Part shown: positions 18,068 to 26,263 of the stretch, one piece after another
Numbering within the stretch: the first letter of the stretch is position 1
Layout of the letters: every line of letters starts with the position of its first letter
Origin: JBBRDU01 sp038230335
Lineage (GTDB): Bacteria > Verrucomicrobiota > Verrucomicrobiia > Chthoniobacterales > UBA10450
Reading direction: 5' to 3'
Length of the DNA: 64,000 nt
NCBI GenBank assembly: GCA_038230335.1
Contig: JBBRNL010000011.1
Span: forward strand, 23,117 to 87,116
The notes under the pieces: generated by a model
Database searches by the model: none
Seen by the model: the letters and a program-made list of their open reading frames with translations, nothing else
What the model was told of the DNA's origin: nothing
Translations under genes and position numbers: made by a program

Positions 18068-18892
18068 TCATCGGGAGGTTCCTTTTTGCGCGACGATTTC
18101 CAGAACCAACGGAGTGGTCATCAAGGCGTTGGGATTGGCCCCGGCGGCGGCAAACTCGGACCGTAATTTCTCACTGAAAGTCGCATCGATTTTACCGAGC
18201 GCGTGCAGCCGGGTCGTGCCACTTTGAATGAAAGCAGCCAGCCATTGCCACATGTAATCCTCAGGTCGAACGCAGAACACATGCGGGACCACTGATCGAA
18301 TTGTCAATCCGTTCCCGGCCAGCAACGGCGGTATATCCAAACCGATATCGGCTTTGCCGCCGGTCTCTCGCCAACTTTCAATCACATGCTCCGCGAATGC
18401 TTCCTGTGTGGGGAGTCGCGGAGAAAACCGCCAGGTCCGATAATGCCCATACTCAAGAAAGATAGCGCGTCCGCCGGGACGCAATGAATCGCCCAGTTTC
18501 TGGACGAGCAGTGCTGGGTCGGAAACGAAGGAGACCACCCAGCGGCACCAAGAAAAGTCATAACTCGCGGCCGGCCACGAATCAGTCATCAGATCCAACT
18601 CATGCACATTCACGTTCGTCAGGCCACGCGCCTTGCATGTGTCCCGAATATTCTGCACGAACTTGGCGGACCGTTCGACCGCCGTTACCTGGCCGGTCGG
18701 TCCGACAATCTCCGCCAGGTCAACCGTCGCGTAACCGGGTCCCGCACCGAGATCGAGCACCGTGCTGCCGGCCGTGATGCCGGCCTGCCGCCAGCCATTT
18801 AAAACCACTCCTCGCCAGACGCGGTGTTGCAGTCCGAGCCGCAAAATTTCTTCGTCGTTCGTGCCGAGGACGTAATCGCGTTCCCTTGTCAT
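18068..18892 (-). CDS. class I SAM-dependent methyltransferase
   Basis: The product from the ATG at 18892 has 274 residues. The SAM-binding motif V-L-D-L-G-A-G-P-G-Y-A-T lies near residue 40, followed by V-T-A-V-E-R-S (acidic loop) and a W-C-R-W-V-V-S-F post-motif near residue 117. The overall layout resembles the UbiE/arsenite-methyltransferase-like group. Target is unknown. A GTG 21 bases upstream could add seven residues. No obvious operon partner. Confidence 0.85.
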   Translation of the reverse strand: MTRERDYVLGTNDEEILRLGLQHRVWRGVVLNGWRQAGITAGSTVLDLGAGPGYATVDLAEIVGPTGQVTAVERSAKFVQNIRDTCKARGLTNVNVHELDLMTDSWPAASYDFSWCRWVVSFVSDPALLVQKLGDSLRPGGRAIFLEYGHYRTWRFSPRLPTQEAFAEHVIESWRETGGKADIGLDIPPLLAGNGLTIRSVVPHVFCVRPEDYMWQWLAAFIQSGTTRLHALGKIDATFSEKLRSEFAAAGANPNALMTTPLVLEIVAQKGTSR

Positions 18893-19042
18893 ATGATCTG
18901 ATCTAAGTAACACCCTAAGCTTCTACTCTCCGCCTCGTTTGTCCCACCCGATTCTTGCCCCATGTTAGGAACCCCGGATGAGTGCTTGCGGGCGAGCGTC
19001 CCATTGCTAAGGATGGCGACTGAGCTACAGAAATACACTTAG

Positions 19043-19321
19043 ATGAAAGCAACATGGAAAAATACGCTGCTCGCGCAGAGCGATGATACCGTAATGGTGG
19101 AAGGCAATCATTACTTCCCGGCCGATTCGATCGACCCAACGCATTTCGTGGCCAGCGTGACGCACACGACCTGTCCATGGAAAGGGGTGGCCAGTTACTA
19201 CAACATCTCCGTGGACGGCGAGATAAACAACGATGCGGCATGGTACTATCCGGAACCGAAAGAAGCGGCTGCCAACATCAAAGGCCGCATCGCCTTCTGG
19301 AAGGGCGTGACGATTTCATAA
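19043..19321 (+). CDS. DUF427 domain protein
   Basis: The 92-residue product is a stand-alone DUF427 domain. Family hallmarks are the N-terminal K-A-x-W-x-x-x-x-L-A-x-S-D-D-T-x-x-V-E-G-N-x-Y-F-P, then C-P-W-K-G-V-A-S-Y-Y near the centre and A-W-Y-Y-P-x-P at residue 66-72. The function of the family is not established. It ends 14 bases before the histidine-phosphatase gene on the same strand, so the two are probably cotranscribed. Confidence 0.93.
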   Translation: MKATWKNTLLAQSDDTVMVEGNHYFPADSIDPTHFVASVTHTTCPWKGVASYYNISVDGEINNDAAWYYPEPKEAAANIKGRIAFWKGVTIS

Positions 19322-19335
19322 TACCTTCTCCGCCC

Positions 19336-19815
19336 ATGCTACGCGTGTCGCTTACTCTGCTGTTCCTTGCCTTTCTTTCCCTCCGGGCGACGGCCCAGCC
19401 GACAATCTTCATCACGCGTCACGCCGAAAAGGCTAACTCCGGAGGGAACGATCCCGATCTTTCAGAAATCGGCTGGACCCGCGCCGAGTTACTGGCCCGA
19501 ATCCTGAAAGATGCCAATATCACGGCCATCTACACCACCGAATTCAAACGCACTCAGCAAACGGCTGAGCCTCTCGCGCGAGCCCTCGGCGTCCCGGCCA
19601 CGGTGGTTCGGGCCACGGCCACAACGTCCCTCGTCGAGAGATTCAAGGCGATCACCGGAAACATTCTTGTCGTCGGCCACGGCAACACCATTCCTGATTT
19701 GATTAAAGCACTTGGTCTAACGGAAGCGATCAATCTCGGAGAGAACGACTATGACAATCTGTTCGTCGTCGTGCCGGACAATCCAGCACGGCTCATCAGA
19801 TTGCACCTGCCCTGA
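19336..19815 (+). CDS. exported histidine phosphatase superfamily protein
   Basis: From the ATG at 19336 the 159-residue protein has a signal peptide (residues 1-21, ending A-T-A-Q) and the histidine phosphatase motif I-T-R-H-A-E-K at residue 26-32, with T-E-F-K-R-T-Q-Q-T-A-E-P near 73 and the second catalytic His in V-V-G-H-G-N near 113. Members use a phospho-His intermediate to cleave phosphate monoesters; this one is exported. It follows the DUF427 gene closely. The leucine in G-L-T-E near residue 127 is written with the rare CTA codon. Confidence 0.9.
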   Translation: MLRVSLTLLFLAFLSLRATAQPTIFITRHAEKANSGGNDPDLSEIGWTRAELLARILKDANITAIYTTEFKRTQQTAEPLARALGVPATVVRATATTSLVERFKAITGNILVVGHGNTIPDLIKALGLTEAINLGENDYDNLFVVVPDNPARLIRLHLP

Positions 19816-19852
19816 ACTTTCCTCACGCTCGAATCGATTACGATTACGAAAG

Positions 19853-19889
19853 GAAGGTAGGGGCCGTTGGCCGCAACGGCCTTTCCGAT
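19853..19889. repeat. GTAGGGGC-type intergenic hairpin
   Basis: After GGTAGGGGC, CCGTTG and CAACGG pair around GCCG. The same GTAGGGGC head recurs at 24862-24916, 38035-38068 and 51530-51553. It lies between the histidine phosphatase gene and the following monooxygenase-like gene. Confidence 0.5.
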
Positions 19890-19953
19890 TCGATTAGGAG
19901 CACCTGTTTCCTCATTGAATACGACTGGCCCATTGCCTTAACCTTGAATCTCC

Positions 19954-20277
19954 ATGGCAGGCATCTGTGTTATCGTTGCGTACCGGCCCAAGCCGGGAAA
20001 CGAAAACGCGTTGCTCGATATCGTGCGCGAACGCGTTCCAACACTTCGTCGCGAGGGGCTCGTCACGGATCGCGCTCCCACCATCATGCGAGCGAAAGAC
20101 GGCACAATCATTGAAGTTTCAGAATGGAAATCGCACGAAGCCATCGACGCTGCGCATAAGAATCCAAACGTGCTGGCCATGTGGGCGCAATTCTTCGAAG
20201 TGTGCGATTGCGTTCCACTCAGAACGATCGCCGAAGCGGAAGAGATGTTCGCCGGATTCCAGCCGGTGGATGAGTGA
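19954..20277 (+). CDS. antibiotic-biosynthesis-monooxygenase-like (ABM) protein
   Basis: The 107-residue protein fits the dimeric alpha-beta-barrel ABM fold: a first strand I-C-V-I-V-A-Y-R-P-K-P-G, a helix starting E-N-A-L-L-D-I-V, then an edge strand T-I-I-E-V-S-E-W-K-S followed by A-I-D-A-A-H-K-N-P, which is the typical W-x-S-x-E-A-I-x-x-A-H pattern. Members are monooxygenases or ligand-binding proteins; the activity here is not determined. Confidence 0.8.
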   Translation: MAGICVIVAYRPKPGNENALLDIVRERVPTLRREGLVTDRAPTIMRAKDGTIIEVSEWKSHEAIDAAHKNPNVLAMWAQFFEVCDCVPLRTIAEAEEMFAGFQPVDE

Positions 20278-20303
20278 ACAAAGCGCGAACCGGCCGATCG
20301 CGC

Positions 20304-20329
20304 TGTAGCCGCCTCACTCTTTTGAAGCG
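20304..20329. repeat. degenerate TAGCC-type hairpin
   Basis: TGTAGCC is followed by imperfect arms CGCCTC and GAAGCG around ACTCTTTT. It lies between the convergent ABM and membrane-protein genes. Confidence 0.5.
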
Positions 20330-20338
20330 TTCTAAGGT

Positions 20339-21019
20339 CTACTTTATGATTCGATCAGTAAGACCGAAAGCCACTGCGTAGCAGACGAAGATCGCTGCGC
20401 CCCCGGCTACGCCACTGAACAAAGCGACTCGCCACGAGCCGCGCCGAAGAGTTCGAGCCAAAACCGCGAGGGCCAGCGCGATCCCAAATTCGCCCACAAT
20501 AATGTAATGGGGAGTGTAAGAGATCATGCGGCAGCCCTGGTATTGCCACCAATGGATCCGCTTCGCCATCTCTTCGTAAAACGGGATGTTAATGGCTCCG
20601 AGCAGCGCCACCGCCATCAGTCCGCGGCTGGCAAATCGCTCAGACAAACGCAGCCCGATGTAGCCGAATTGCACCGCCACCACTTCCCACGCGAGCGGCA
20701 TCCAGAGGGGAGACCGCCACAACATCGGACCACCGCCGGGCGAGTAGTCGAGGGTCCTCGTGTAATCGACCAGCCATGCATCGGCCGCCAGTTCGACACA
20801 ACCGACGGCTAGTCCAAAAAGTATGAACCGGCCGATGAGCGCATCACGCCGCGCCAGGGCAAAACCTATCAGCAACGCATTGTCGATCACGTTCAAGGCC
20901 AGCCCGGTGCGCCAATCCGACCACGGAGCCAGCGTGAGTAGCGAAACCGCAACCACATTGATGACGATCGTAGCGAGAACGACCCGCAGTCGCTCTGCTT
21001 CAACGGATGAGACGCGCAT
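20339..21019 (-). CDS. multi-span membrane protein of unknown function
   Basis: The 226-residue product has about seven hydrophobic segments. Acidic and aromatic residues (E-L-A-A-D-A-W-L-V, W-E-V-V-A-V-Q) lie inside predicted spans, and a M-A-K-R-I-H-W-W-Q-Y-Q-G motif sits in a loop near residue 155. I do not recognise a characterised family. It is convergent with the ABM gene and is followed upstream, 11 bases away, by a small exported protein gene; the pair may form an operon. Confidence 0.65.
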   Translation of the reverse strand: MRVSSVEAERLRVVLATIVINVVAVSLLTLAPWSDWRTGLALNVIDNALLIGFALARRDALIGRFILFGLAVGCVELAADAWLVDYTRTLDYSPGGGPMLWRSPLWMPLAWEVVAVQFGYIGLRLSERFASRGLMAVALLGAINIPFYEEMAKRIHWWQYQGCRMISYTPHYIIVGEFGIALALAVLARTLRRGSWRVALFSGVAGGAAIFVCYAVAFGLTDRIIK

Positions 21020-21030
21020 TGCGCTCGCCT

Positions 21031-21465
21031 TCAGGGCGTCAGGAAAACCTTACCCGTAAACGGGTCCTTCACTTCCGTGCCGCTGGGAATGCCGCGCACA
21101 TCCACGAGCCCCTGGTTCGGTGCGTATGGGCTCGTGACAAAGCCCGGTTTCTCGGCCACGGGAATGCCGTACGGAATATCGCGTTTCGAACTCTTTGCTT
21201 CCGTGACGACGGAGGCGGTTCGAACAGTGGGTTCGGGCGTCGCTGCTGGTGCCGCCGTCGGCGTCGGTGTGGGCGTGGTCAAGTCCGTGCTTTTGCCTCG
21301 TTCTCCGCGACTACGTGCCGGCGTCGGGTGCTTTTGCGGATGGGACATCGAGTTACCCAGCTTTTTAAACCAATCGCCTAACGACTCTGCTCTGAGCGGA
21401 TCAGCCAGAACAAGAAAGGCGGCCAGCGAGCATAGAAAGAAAGACGTTCGCACCAGGCTTTTCAC
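21031..21465 (-). CDS. small exported Thr/Pro-rich protein
   Basis: The 144-residue product has a signal peptide (residues 1-26, ending in P-L-R-A) and a long Thr/Pro/Ala-rich middle (T-P-T-P-T-P-T), probably disordered, between a short basic segment with D-W-F-K-K-L-G-N and a C-terminal block V-D-P-F-T-G-like (K-D-P-F-T-G-K-V-F). No family is recognised. The conserved-looking C-terminal P-Y-A-P-N-Q-G-L-V-D-V-R-G-I-P-S suggests a real exported protein rather than a chance frame. Confidence 0.65.
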   Translation of the reverse strand: MKSLVRTSFFLCSLAAFLVLADPLRAESLGDWFKKLGNSMSHPQKHPTPARSRGERGKSTDLTTPTPTPTAAPAATPEPTVRTASVVTEAKSSKRDIPYGIPVAEKPGFVTSPYAPNQGLVDVRGIPSGTEVKDPFTGKVFLTP

Positions 21466-21500
21466 AGTTGGCTACAGTCTGCCGTATCGCCCGCCACTGT

Positions 21501-22232
21501 TCAATCCCCGGAAATGGGCTTGCCTGCGAGGTAGACCGTGCTGGCCGATTCGCGCTCGAGCAAGGGATTGTCGAACTTGACCACGCGCGCCGCGGCCCTC
21601 CCGAATGTAGCATTGAGCACCCGCAGGAATTCTTCGTCCGGGGCGTCGTCGGACCATTGCGCGAAGATGCCCCCGCCATGCAAATGACGAGCCAGGGATC
21701 GAAGTCCCTCGGGCCGATAAAGCTCGGCGTGTCGCGGATGGAGGAGGTTGCTCGGAGAGTGATCTATGTCCAGAAGCACGGCATGAAACTGTCGATTCGG
21801 CTGGGCTGGGTCAAATCCCTCCGCCGATTTTGCCATGGCGAAGAAGTCGCCTTGCACGAAACGGCAGCGTGAATCCGCCACCAGTTCGCGACCCAGAGGG
21901 ACGAGACCCTGCCGGTGCCACGCAATGACCGGCTCCAACATTTCAACCACTGTGACTGATCGCACGGACGGGTTGCGCAAGGCCGCCCGCGCCGTGTACC
22001 CGAGACCGAGCCCGCCGATCACCACATCCCAGGCACCGGTTCCCAACTCCGCCAGAGCCAGATCGGACAGGGCCACCTCCACTTCGTGAAACAAACTCGA
22101 CATCAGGAACGATTCACCCAGCTTGAGCTCGAAAATCTCACAGCCCCCTAACGACAGAACACGGCGGCGGCGCAAACTCAAGGCGCCCAGCGGCGTCTCT
22201 CGATAATCCAGCTCTTCGAAGTCCCGGCTCAT
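21501..22232 (-). CDS. spermidine-synthase-like SAM-binding protein
   Basis: The 243-residue protein looks like a spermidine/polyamine aminopropyltransferase relative: D-V-V-I-G-G-L-G-L-G-Y-T-A-R near residue 68 is the nucleotide-binding loop, V-V-E-M-L-E-P-V-I-A-W-H near 93 the ribose-binding acidic loop, and L-L-D-I-D-H near 152 the catalytic-region Asp. Many such stand-alone homologues in GC-rich bacteria have no proven polyamine activity and lack the gatekeeping loop. The gene carries a Ser-Leu-Gly-Gly stretch in which leucine is the rare TTA codon inside a CCTAACGAC motif. Confidence 0.82.
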   Translation of the reverse strand: MSRDFEELDYRETPLGALSLRRRRVLSLGGCEIFELKLGESFLMSSLFHEVEVALSDLALAELGTGAWDVVIGGLGLGYTARAALRNPSVRSVTVVEMLEPVIAWHRQGLVPLGRELVADSRCRFVQGDFFAMAKSAEGFDPAQPNRQFHAVLLDIDHSPSNLLHPRHAELYRPEGLRSLARHLHGGGIFAQWSDDAPDEEFLRVLNATFGRAAARVVKFDNPLLERESASTVYLAGKPISGD

Positions 22233-22302
22233 AGTGCTAAAACTACCCAGGGCGAGACCGTGTTCCTATTATTCAGTGCTACGGCAAACCGGAAACCTCT
22301 GT

Positions 22303-22328
22303 CTGCAGGGGAAGCGGCCAGCTTCCCT
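22303..22328. repeat. intergenic hairpin between two minus-strand genes
   Basis: GGGAAGC (22309-22315) pairs with GCTTCCC (22321-22327) around GGCCA. The stem is that of the hairpin at 17959-17982 read the other way, and it lies just downstream of the DEAD-box helicase stop and could end its transcript. Confidence 0.55.
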
Positions 22329-22374
22329 CTTCAAAACAGTGACGTTATAGCTTCACTTACAGTTGTTCGGGATT

Positions 22375-23685
22375 CTAGCGCGAGCGTTTTCCGCGATTTC
22401 CGCCGGCTGATCGCCGGGAACGAAAACCTCCTCGTCCCGGCGGCGGGGCGTGGCGTTGTGTGCCGGGAACCTGACCGGGAAGCCGATCCCGCCGCTCTCG
22501 TCCGGGCCGATCTTCGCGGGCTGGTCCCGCCGCATCATAATCGAAACCTTCCGCGCGCTTTCGCACGATGCCCCGGCCAATGAATCGCTCGAGCGAGCGC
22601 AGTGGACCGTGATCTTCTGGAGTAATAAAACTGATGGCGTCGCCCACCGCGTGCGCTCGACCCGTCCGTCCAATGCGATGCACGTAATCTTCGGAATGCA
22701 TCGGAAAATCAAAATTCACCACGTGCGAAATCCCGTCCACATCGATGCCACGCGCGGCAATGTCCGTCGCAACAAGCACTCGCACGGCGCCCGACTTGAA
22801 ATCTTTCAAGGCGCGCAGGCGCTGGTTCTGCGACCGATTCGAGTGAATCGTGCCCGTCTTGATGCCGCTGCCTTCCAAGCGCCGCGCGATGCGATCAGCC
22901 CCATGTTTGGTCCGCGTAAAGACAAGCACCGTATCGAACTGCGGATCCGACAGAAGATGGAGAAGCAAGGCCGGCTTGAGATGCGGGCGCACTTCATAGA
23001 CGAACTGGGTCACCGTGTCCGCCGGGTTGGCCCGCCTCCCTATTTCAATGACCTTGGGCGAATGCTGGAACTCATGCGTCAGGACTTCGATCTCACGCGA
23101 AAGTGACGCCGAGAACATCAGCGTTTGACGCTTCGGGGGCAAAGCTTTCACGATTTTGCGGATAGGCGGAAGAAAACCCATGTCGAGCATGCGGTCAGCC
23201 TCATCCAGAACGAGAAATTCGATCCCGGAAAAATTGCAATATCGCTGACCCATCAGATCGAGCAGGCGTCCGGGCGTTGCCACGACAAGATCGACGCCGG
23301 AACGGAGCGCTTCGATCTGCGGCCGTTCGCTGACCCCGCCAAAAACGGTGGCCATGCGCAAAGGCAGATGGCGCGCGTAAGCCCGCACATTCTCTTCGAT
23401 CTGCACGACGAGTTCGCGCGTGGGCGCGACCACCAGGGCGCGCAAACCGCGCCGCTGCGCGTCCTTGGACCGCGCCATGTGATTCAGAATCGGTAGCACA
23501 AACGCCGCCGTCTTGCCCGTTCCGGTCTGGGCGATGCCGATGACATCGCGCCCCGCCATCACTTCGGGAATGGCGGCAGACTGGATGGGAGTCGGCTCCG
23601 TATAACCAGCTTCCTGGATTGATTTTAAGATGCGGTCATCCAGACCGAAAGAGCGAAATGGCACAGGACGAGGACTATCGTTCAA
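22375..23685 (-). CDS. DEAD-box RNA helicase (RhlE-like)
   Basis: The 436-residue protein has a full DEAD-box core: Q motif F-G-L-D-D-R-I-L with P-T-P-I-Q, motif I A-Q-T-G-T-G-K-T near residue 52-59, V-L-D-E-A-D-R-M-L-D-M-G-F near 155, S-A-S (motif III, Ser-Ala-Ser rather than Ser-Ala-Thr), and H-R-I-G-R-T-G-R-A motif VI near 340. The basic Arg/Gly-rich tail is typical of RhlE-type helicases that unwind short RNA duplexes in ribosome assembly and decay. The only start compatible with the conserved N-terminus is a TTG at 23685. It is divergent from rsmH. Confidence 0.93.
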   Translation of the reverse strand: MNDSPRPVPFRSFGLDDRILKSIQEAGYTEPTPIQSAAIPEVMAGRDVIGIAQTGTGKTAAFVLPILNHMARSKDAQRRGLRALVVAPTRELVVQIEENVRAYARHLPLRMATVFGGVSERPQIEALRSGVDLVVATPGRLLDLMGQRYCNFSGIEFLVLDEADRMLDMGFLPPIRKIVKALPPKRQTLMFSASLSREIEVLTHEFQHSPKVIEIGRRANPADTVTQFVYEVRPHLKPALLLHLLSDPQFDTVLVFTRTKHGADRIARRLEGSGIKTGTIHSNRSQNQRLRALKDFKSGAVRVLVATDIAARGIDVDGISHVVNFDFPMHSEDYVHRIGRTGRAHAVGDAISFITPEDHGPLRSLERFIGRGIVRKRAEGFDYDAAGPAREDRPGRERRDRLPGQVPGTQRHAPPPGRGGFRSRRSAGGNRGKRSR

Positions 23686-23804
23686 CCCGCTGTGATCACA
23701 TGCTTTATCTTTAATAAATGATGTCGCCTGATGTTAGGCGTGCCACGAAAAGCGAGCGACGCGCAAAGCACTGGCAAGTCTGGCGCTTTCCGGCAGGTTC
23801 CCTA

Positions 23805-24863
23805 ATGGCGGATAGTCCCGCATCCGAGCCTTCTCCCGCAGCGAAGATCATACATCAACGCCGGCCGCGTTACCGCGGCAAAAATCCGCGGGGATTCAAG
23901 GAGAAGTACAAAGAACACGATCCCGTACGATACCCAGACGCGGTCGCGAAAGTGCTCGCCTCCGGGAAAACTCCGGCTGGATCGCATCGCCCGATCATGG
24001 TGCGGGAAGTCCTGGAGGTTCTTGCACCCATGGCGGGCGAAATCGCGGTGGATTGCACGCTGGGCTACGGCGGACATGCACGCGAAATCATCCCGCACCT
24101 CGCCCCCGGCGGACATCTTTTTGGACTCGATGCGGATCCCGTCGAGCTGCCCAAAACGGAAGAGCGCCTTCGCACGCTCGGCTTCGGCCCGGATACTTTC
24201 AGCGCCCACCGAACCAATTTTGCGGGCCTTCCCCGCATCCTCATGCAAACCGGACACAGCGGAGCCGATGTGCTCCTGGCCGATCTGGGCGTCTCTTCGA
24301 TGCAACTGGACGATCCAACGCGCGGCTTCTCCCTGAAAGGGGAGGGGCCGCTCGACATGCGAATGAATCCGCGACGCGGTCAACCTGCTTCGGTGCTCAT
24401 TCAAAAAACCTCTACCGATGCGCTGATTCGTTTATTTCTCGAGAATGCCGACGAGCCCAATGCAGCGGCTCTGGGACCGGCCCTATCCGGAAAACTGTTT
24501 GCCACGACGAGCTCGCTCGCATCGGCCGTCCGCCGCGCCCTTCCGCGTTTGCCCGAAGACGAGCGCGACCTGGCCGTGCGGCGCGTTTTTCAAGCATTGC
24601 GCATCGCGGTGAATGACGAATTTTCCGCCCTTGAAATGCTCTTGCGTCAGCTGCCTGATTGCCTGAAGCCCGGCGGCCGCGTTGCGATTCTCACATTTCA
24701 TTCGGGCGAGGACCGACGCGTTAAAAAAGCATTTCAGGAAGGCGTCAGAGAGGGTTGGTACGCGGCTGTCGCCCGAGAGGTCATTCGCGCAAGTCCAGAA
24801 GAGCGACACGCGAATCCCCGTTCCGCCTCGGCCAAGTTGCGCTGGGCTATACGCGCTGATTAG
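23805..24863 (+). CDS. rsmH: RsmH-family 16S rRNA (cytosine-N4)-methyltransferase homologue
   Basis: The family motifs are present: H-R-P-I-M-V-R-E-V-L, V-D-C-T-L-G-Y-G-G-H-A (SAM loop), L-L-A-D-L-G-V-S-S-M-Q-L-D-D-P-T-R-G-F-S, D-M-R-M-N-P, F-Q-A-L-R-I-A-V-N-D-E and L-T-F-H-S-G-E-D-R-R-V-K. RsmH methylates C1402 of 16S rRNA. From the ATG at 23805 the protein has 352 residues with a basic N-terminal extension of about 60 residues (R-R-P-R-Y-R-G-K) not typical of RsmH. It also stands alone, without mraZ, ftsL or mur genes, and lacks the usual H-P-A-T before F-Q-A-L-R-I, so it may be a diverged paralogue. Confidence 0.85.
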   Translation: MADSPASEPSPAAKIIHQRRPRYRGKNPRGFKEKYKEHDPVRYPDAVAKVLASGKTPAGSHRPIMVREVLEVLAPMAGEIAVDCTLGYGGHAREIIPHLAPGGHLFGLDADPVELPKTEERLRTLGFGPDTFSAHRTNFAGLPRILMQTGHSGADVLLADLGVSSMQLDDPTRGFSLKGEGPLDMRMNPRRGQPASVLIQKTSTDALIRLFLENADEPNAAALGPALSGKLFATTSSLASAVRRALPRLPEDERDLAVRRVFQALRIAVNDEFSALEMLLRQLPDCLKPGGRVAILTFHSGEDRRVKKAFQEGVREGWYAAVAREVIRASPEERHANPRSASAKLRWAIRAD

Positions 24864-24916
24864 GTAGGGGCGATTGACTCAATCGCCTGGACGGTTGAAG
24901 TCAATCGCCCCTACCT
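24862..24916. terminator. bidirectional terminator-like perfect inverted repeat
   Basis: Arms AGGTAGGGGCGATTGAC (24862-24878) and its exact complement (24900-24916) are separated by 21 bases. The repeat overlaps the stop codon of rsmH on the plus strand and ends at the stop codon of pepE on the minus strand, which is where a shared terminator of two convergent genes would be. A second copy of the arm occurs at 38052-38068. Confidence 0.65.
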
Positions 24917-25613
24917 GATTGTAAATAAGCCCAACGCTCAGCTCTGTCGGCTCTTTCCCCTTCCGGAATAATCGCGCTCCAGCATTTCCTTTCAGCTGGA
25001 CCGACCCATTCTCCACGCGAAGGATCGCGCCTTCCCGCAGGCCGATCACCGGCGTGTCGTTCTCTTGCAGGAATTCAAGAATACGTTCTTCCCTGCTTTC
25101 ACCCATGTGTTTCGAACCGGGATCCGCATCGATGTAATGGGGATTGATTTGAAGAGGGACCAGATGCAGCGCGTCGAACGAGCGCGGTTGCACGATCGGC
25201 ATGTCGTTGGTCGTTCGAATGCTCGGACCTGCCACATTCGAGCCCGCGCTTGAGCCGATGTAGCGCATCCCCGCTTTGACGCGCTCCCGGATGATGGAAA
25301 CCAACTCGAAATCGTACAAGGTTTTGAGCAGGCGAAACGTATTCCCTCCGCCAATCAGAATTACTTTTGCCTCATGCAGGGCGCGCGCCCGATCCGAAAC
25401 GGCGTGCAGAGAATCCATCGCGTAACCCATCTGCGCAAAACGCTCCCTCGTGCGCGCCGCGTACGCATCCTGATCGCGCAAGGCGAACGGCACGAAAAGA
25501 ATTCGGTCAAGGCCTGTGAGAAAATCGCGAACCTCCGCCTCAGCGTAGTCGAAATAGCCGCTCCCCCAGACCGTCGAAGTGCTCAACAAAAGAATCTTCC
25601 CGAGGTCGGCCAT
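24879..25613 (-). CDS. pepE: peptidase E (alpha-aspartyl dipeptidase, S51 family)
   Basis: The 244-residue protein is an S51 dipeptidase. The nucleophile sits in Y-I-G-S-S-A-G-S-N-V-A near residue 117, preceded by I-L-I-G-G-G-N-T-F near 85 and followed by H-Y-I-D-A-D near 158 and E-R-I-L-E-F near 173. Enzymes of this type cut dipeptides with an N-terminal aspartate in the cytosol. Length agrees with E. coli PepE (229) plus a short tail. It is convergent with rsmH. Confidence 0.92.
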   Translation of the reverse strand: MADLGKILLLSTSTVWGSGYFDYAEAEVRDFLTGLDRILFVPFALRDQDAYAARTRERFAQMGYAMDSLHAVSDRARALHEAKVILIGGGNTFRLLKTLYDFELVSIIRERVKAGMRYIGSSAGSNVAGPSIRTTNDMPIVQPRSFDALHLVPLQINPHYIDADPGSKHMGESREERILEFLQENDTPVIGLREGAILRVENGSVQLKGNAGARLFRKGKEPTELSVGLIYNQVGAIDFNRPGD

Positions 25614-25758
25614 GGTTTACGCCGCGAATACTTGACCGCCAGAGGATCAATGACAAGCGGAAGCGCGCCTGACCGCCGACCAGGAGCCTGGCGTCCTTAT
25701 CTCACATTAATAAGCAGCCAGGCGGCCGGCACGATGTAGAGTAAAGCCGGACAAGCTT

Positions 25759-26235
25759 ATGGATTACGTGATTCGCCCCCTCGCCCCGGAGGATGAACCG
25801 GTTCTCTGGGACATGGTCTATCAGGGAGTGCAGAGTGGGCAGGAGACAAATGCTCCTTCCCGCGAAATCGTCCATCAGCCAGAGCTGGCGCGATACGTGG
25901 AAGGCTGGGGACGCGAGGGCGACGCGGGATTCATCGCGCATGACACATTAGAGAGTCAACCCATCGGCGCGGTCTGGGTTCGTATCCCGGCCGCGGCGCG
26001 GCCCGGCGGAAAAGAGGAAACGCCCCCCGAACTCGCCTTTGCCGTAAAACCTGGTCATCGGCGTCGCGGCATCGGGGCCGCGCTGCTGACCCAATTTGTC
26101 AAAGCCAATCCTGAACAGTCCTCCGTTACTCTGAACGTGCCGGCCAGCAGTCCCGCCGTCCGGCTTTACGAACGATTTGGATTCAAAGTGGAGAAAGAAA
26201 GCGACCGGGCCGTCACCATGCGACGCGATCTCTGA
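25759..26235 (+). CDS. GNAT family N-acetyltransferase
   Basis: The 158-residue protein has the GNAT acetyl-CoA-binding motif A as V-K-P-G-H-R-R-R-G-I-G-A-A-L-L (Q/R-x-x-G-x-G/A type) near residue 96, preceded by the beta4 strand P-P-E-L-A-F-A-V and followed by A-S-S-P-A-V-R-L-Y-E-R-F-G-F-K, which is motif B. Substrate is not predictable. It lies between divergent-looking pepE and the convergent ABC-F gene. Confidence 0.9.
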   Translation: MDYVIRPLAPEDEPVLWDMVYQGVQSGQETNAPSREIVHQPELARYVEGWGREGDAGFIAHDTLESQPIGAVWVRIPAAARPGGKEETPPELAFAVKPGHRRRGIGAALLTQFVKANPEQSSVTLNVPASSPAVRLYERFGFKVEKESDRAVTMRRDL

Positions 26236-26263
26236 GATTTCTTTCTTTCTTGCTAACGGCGCA

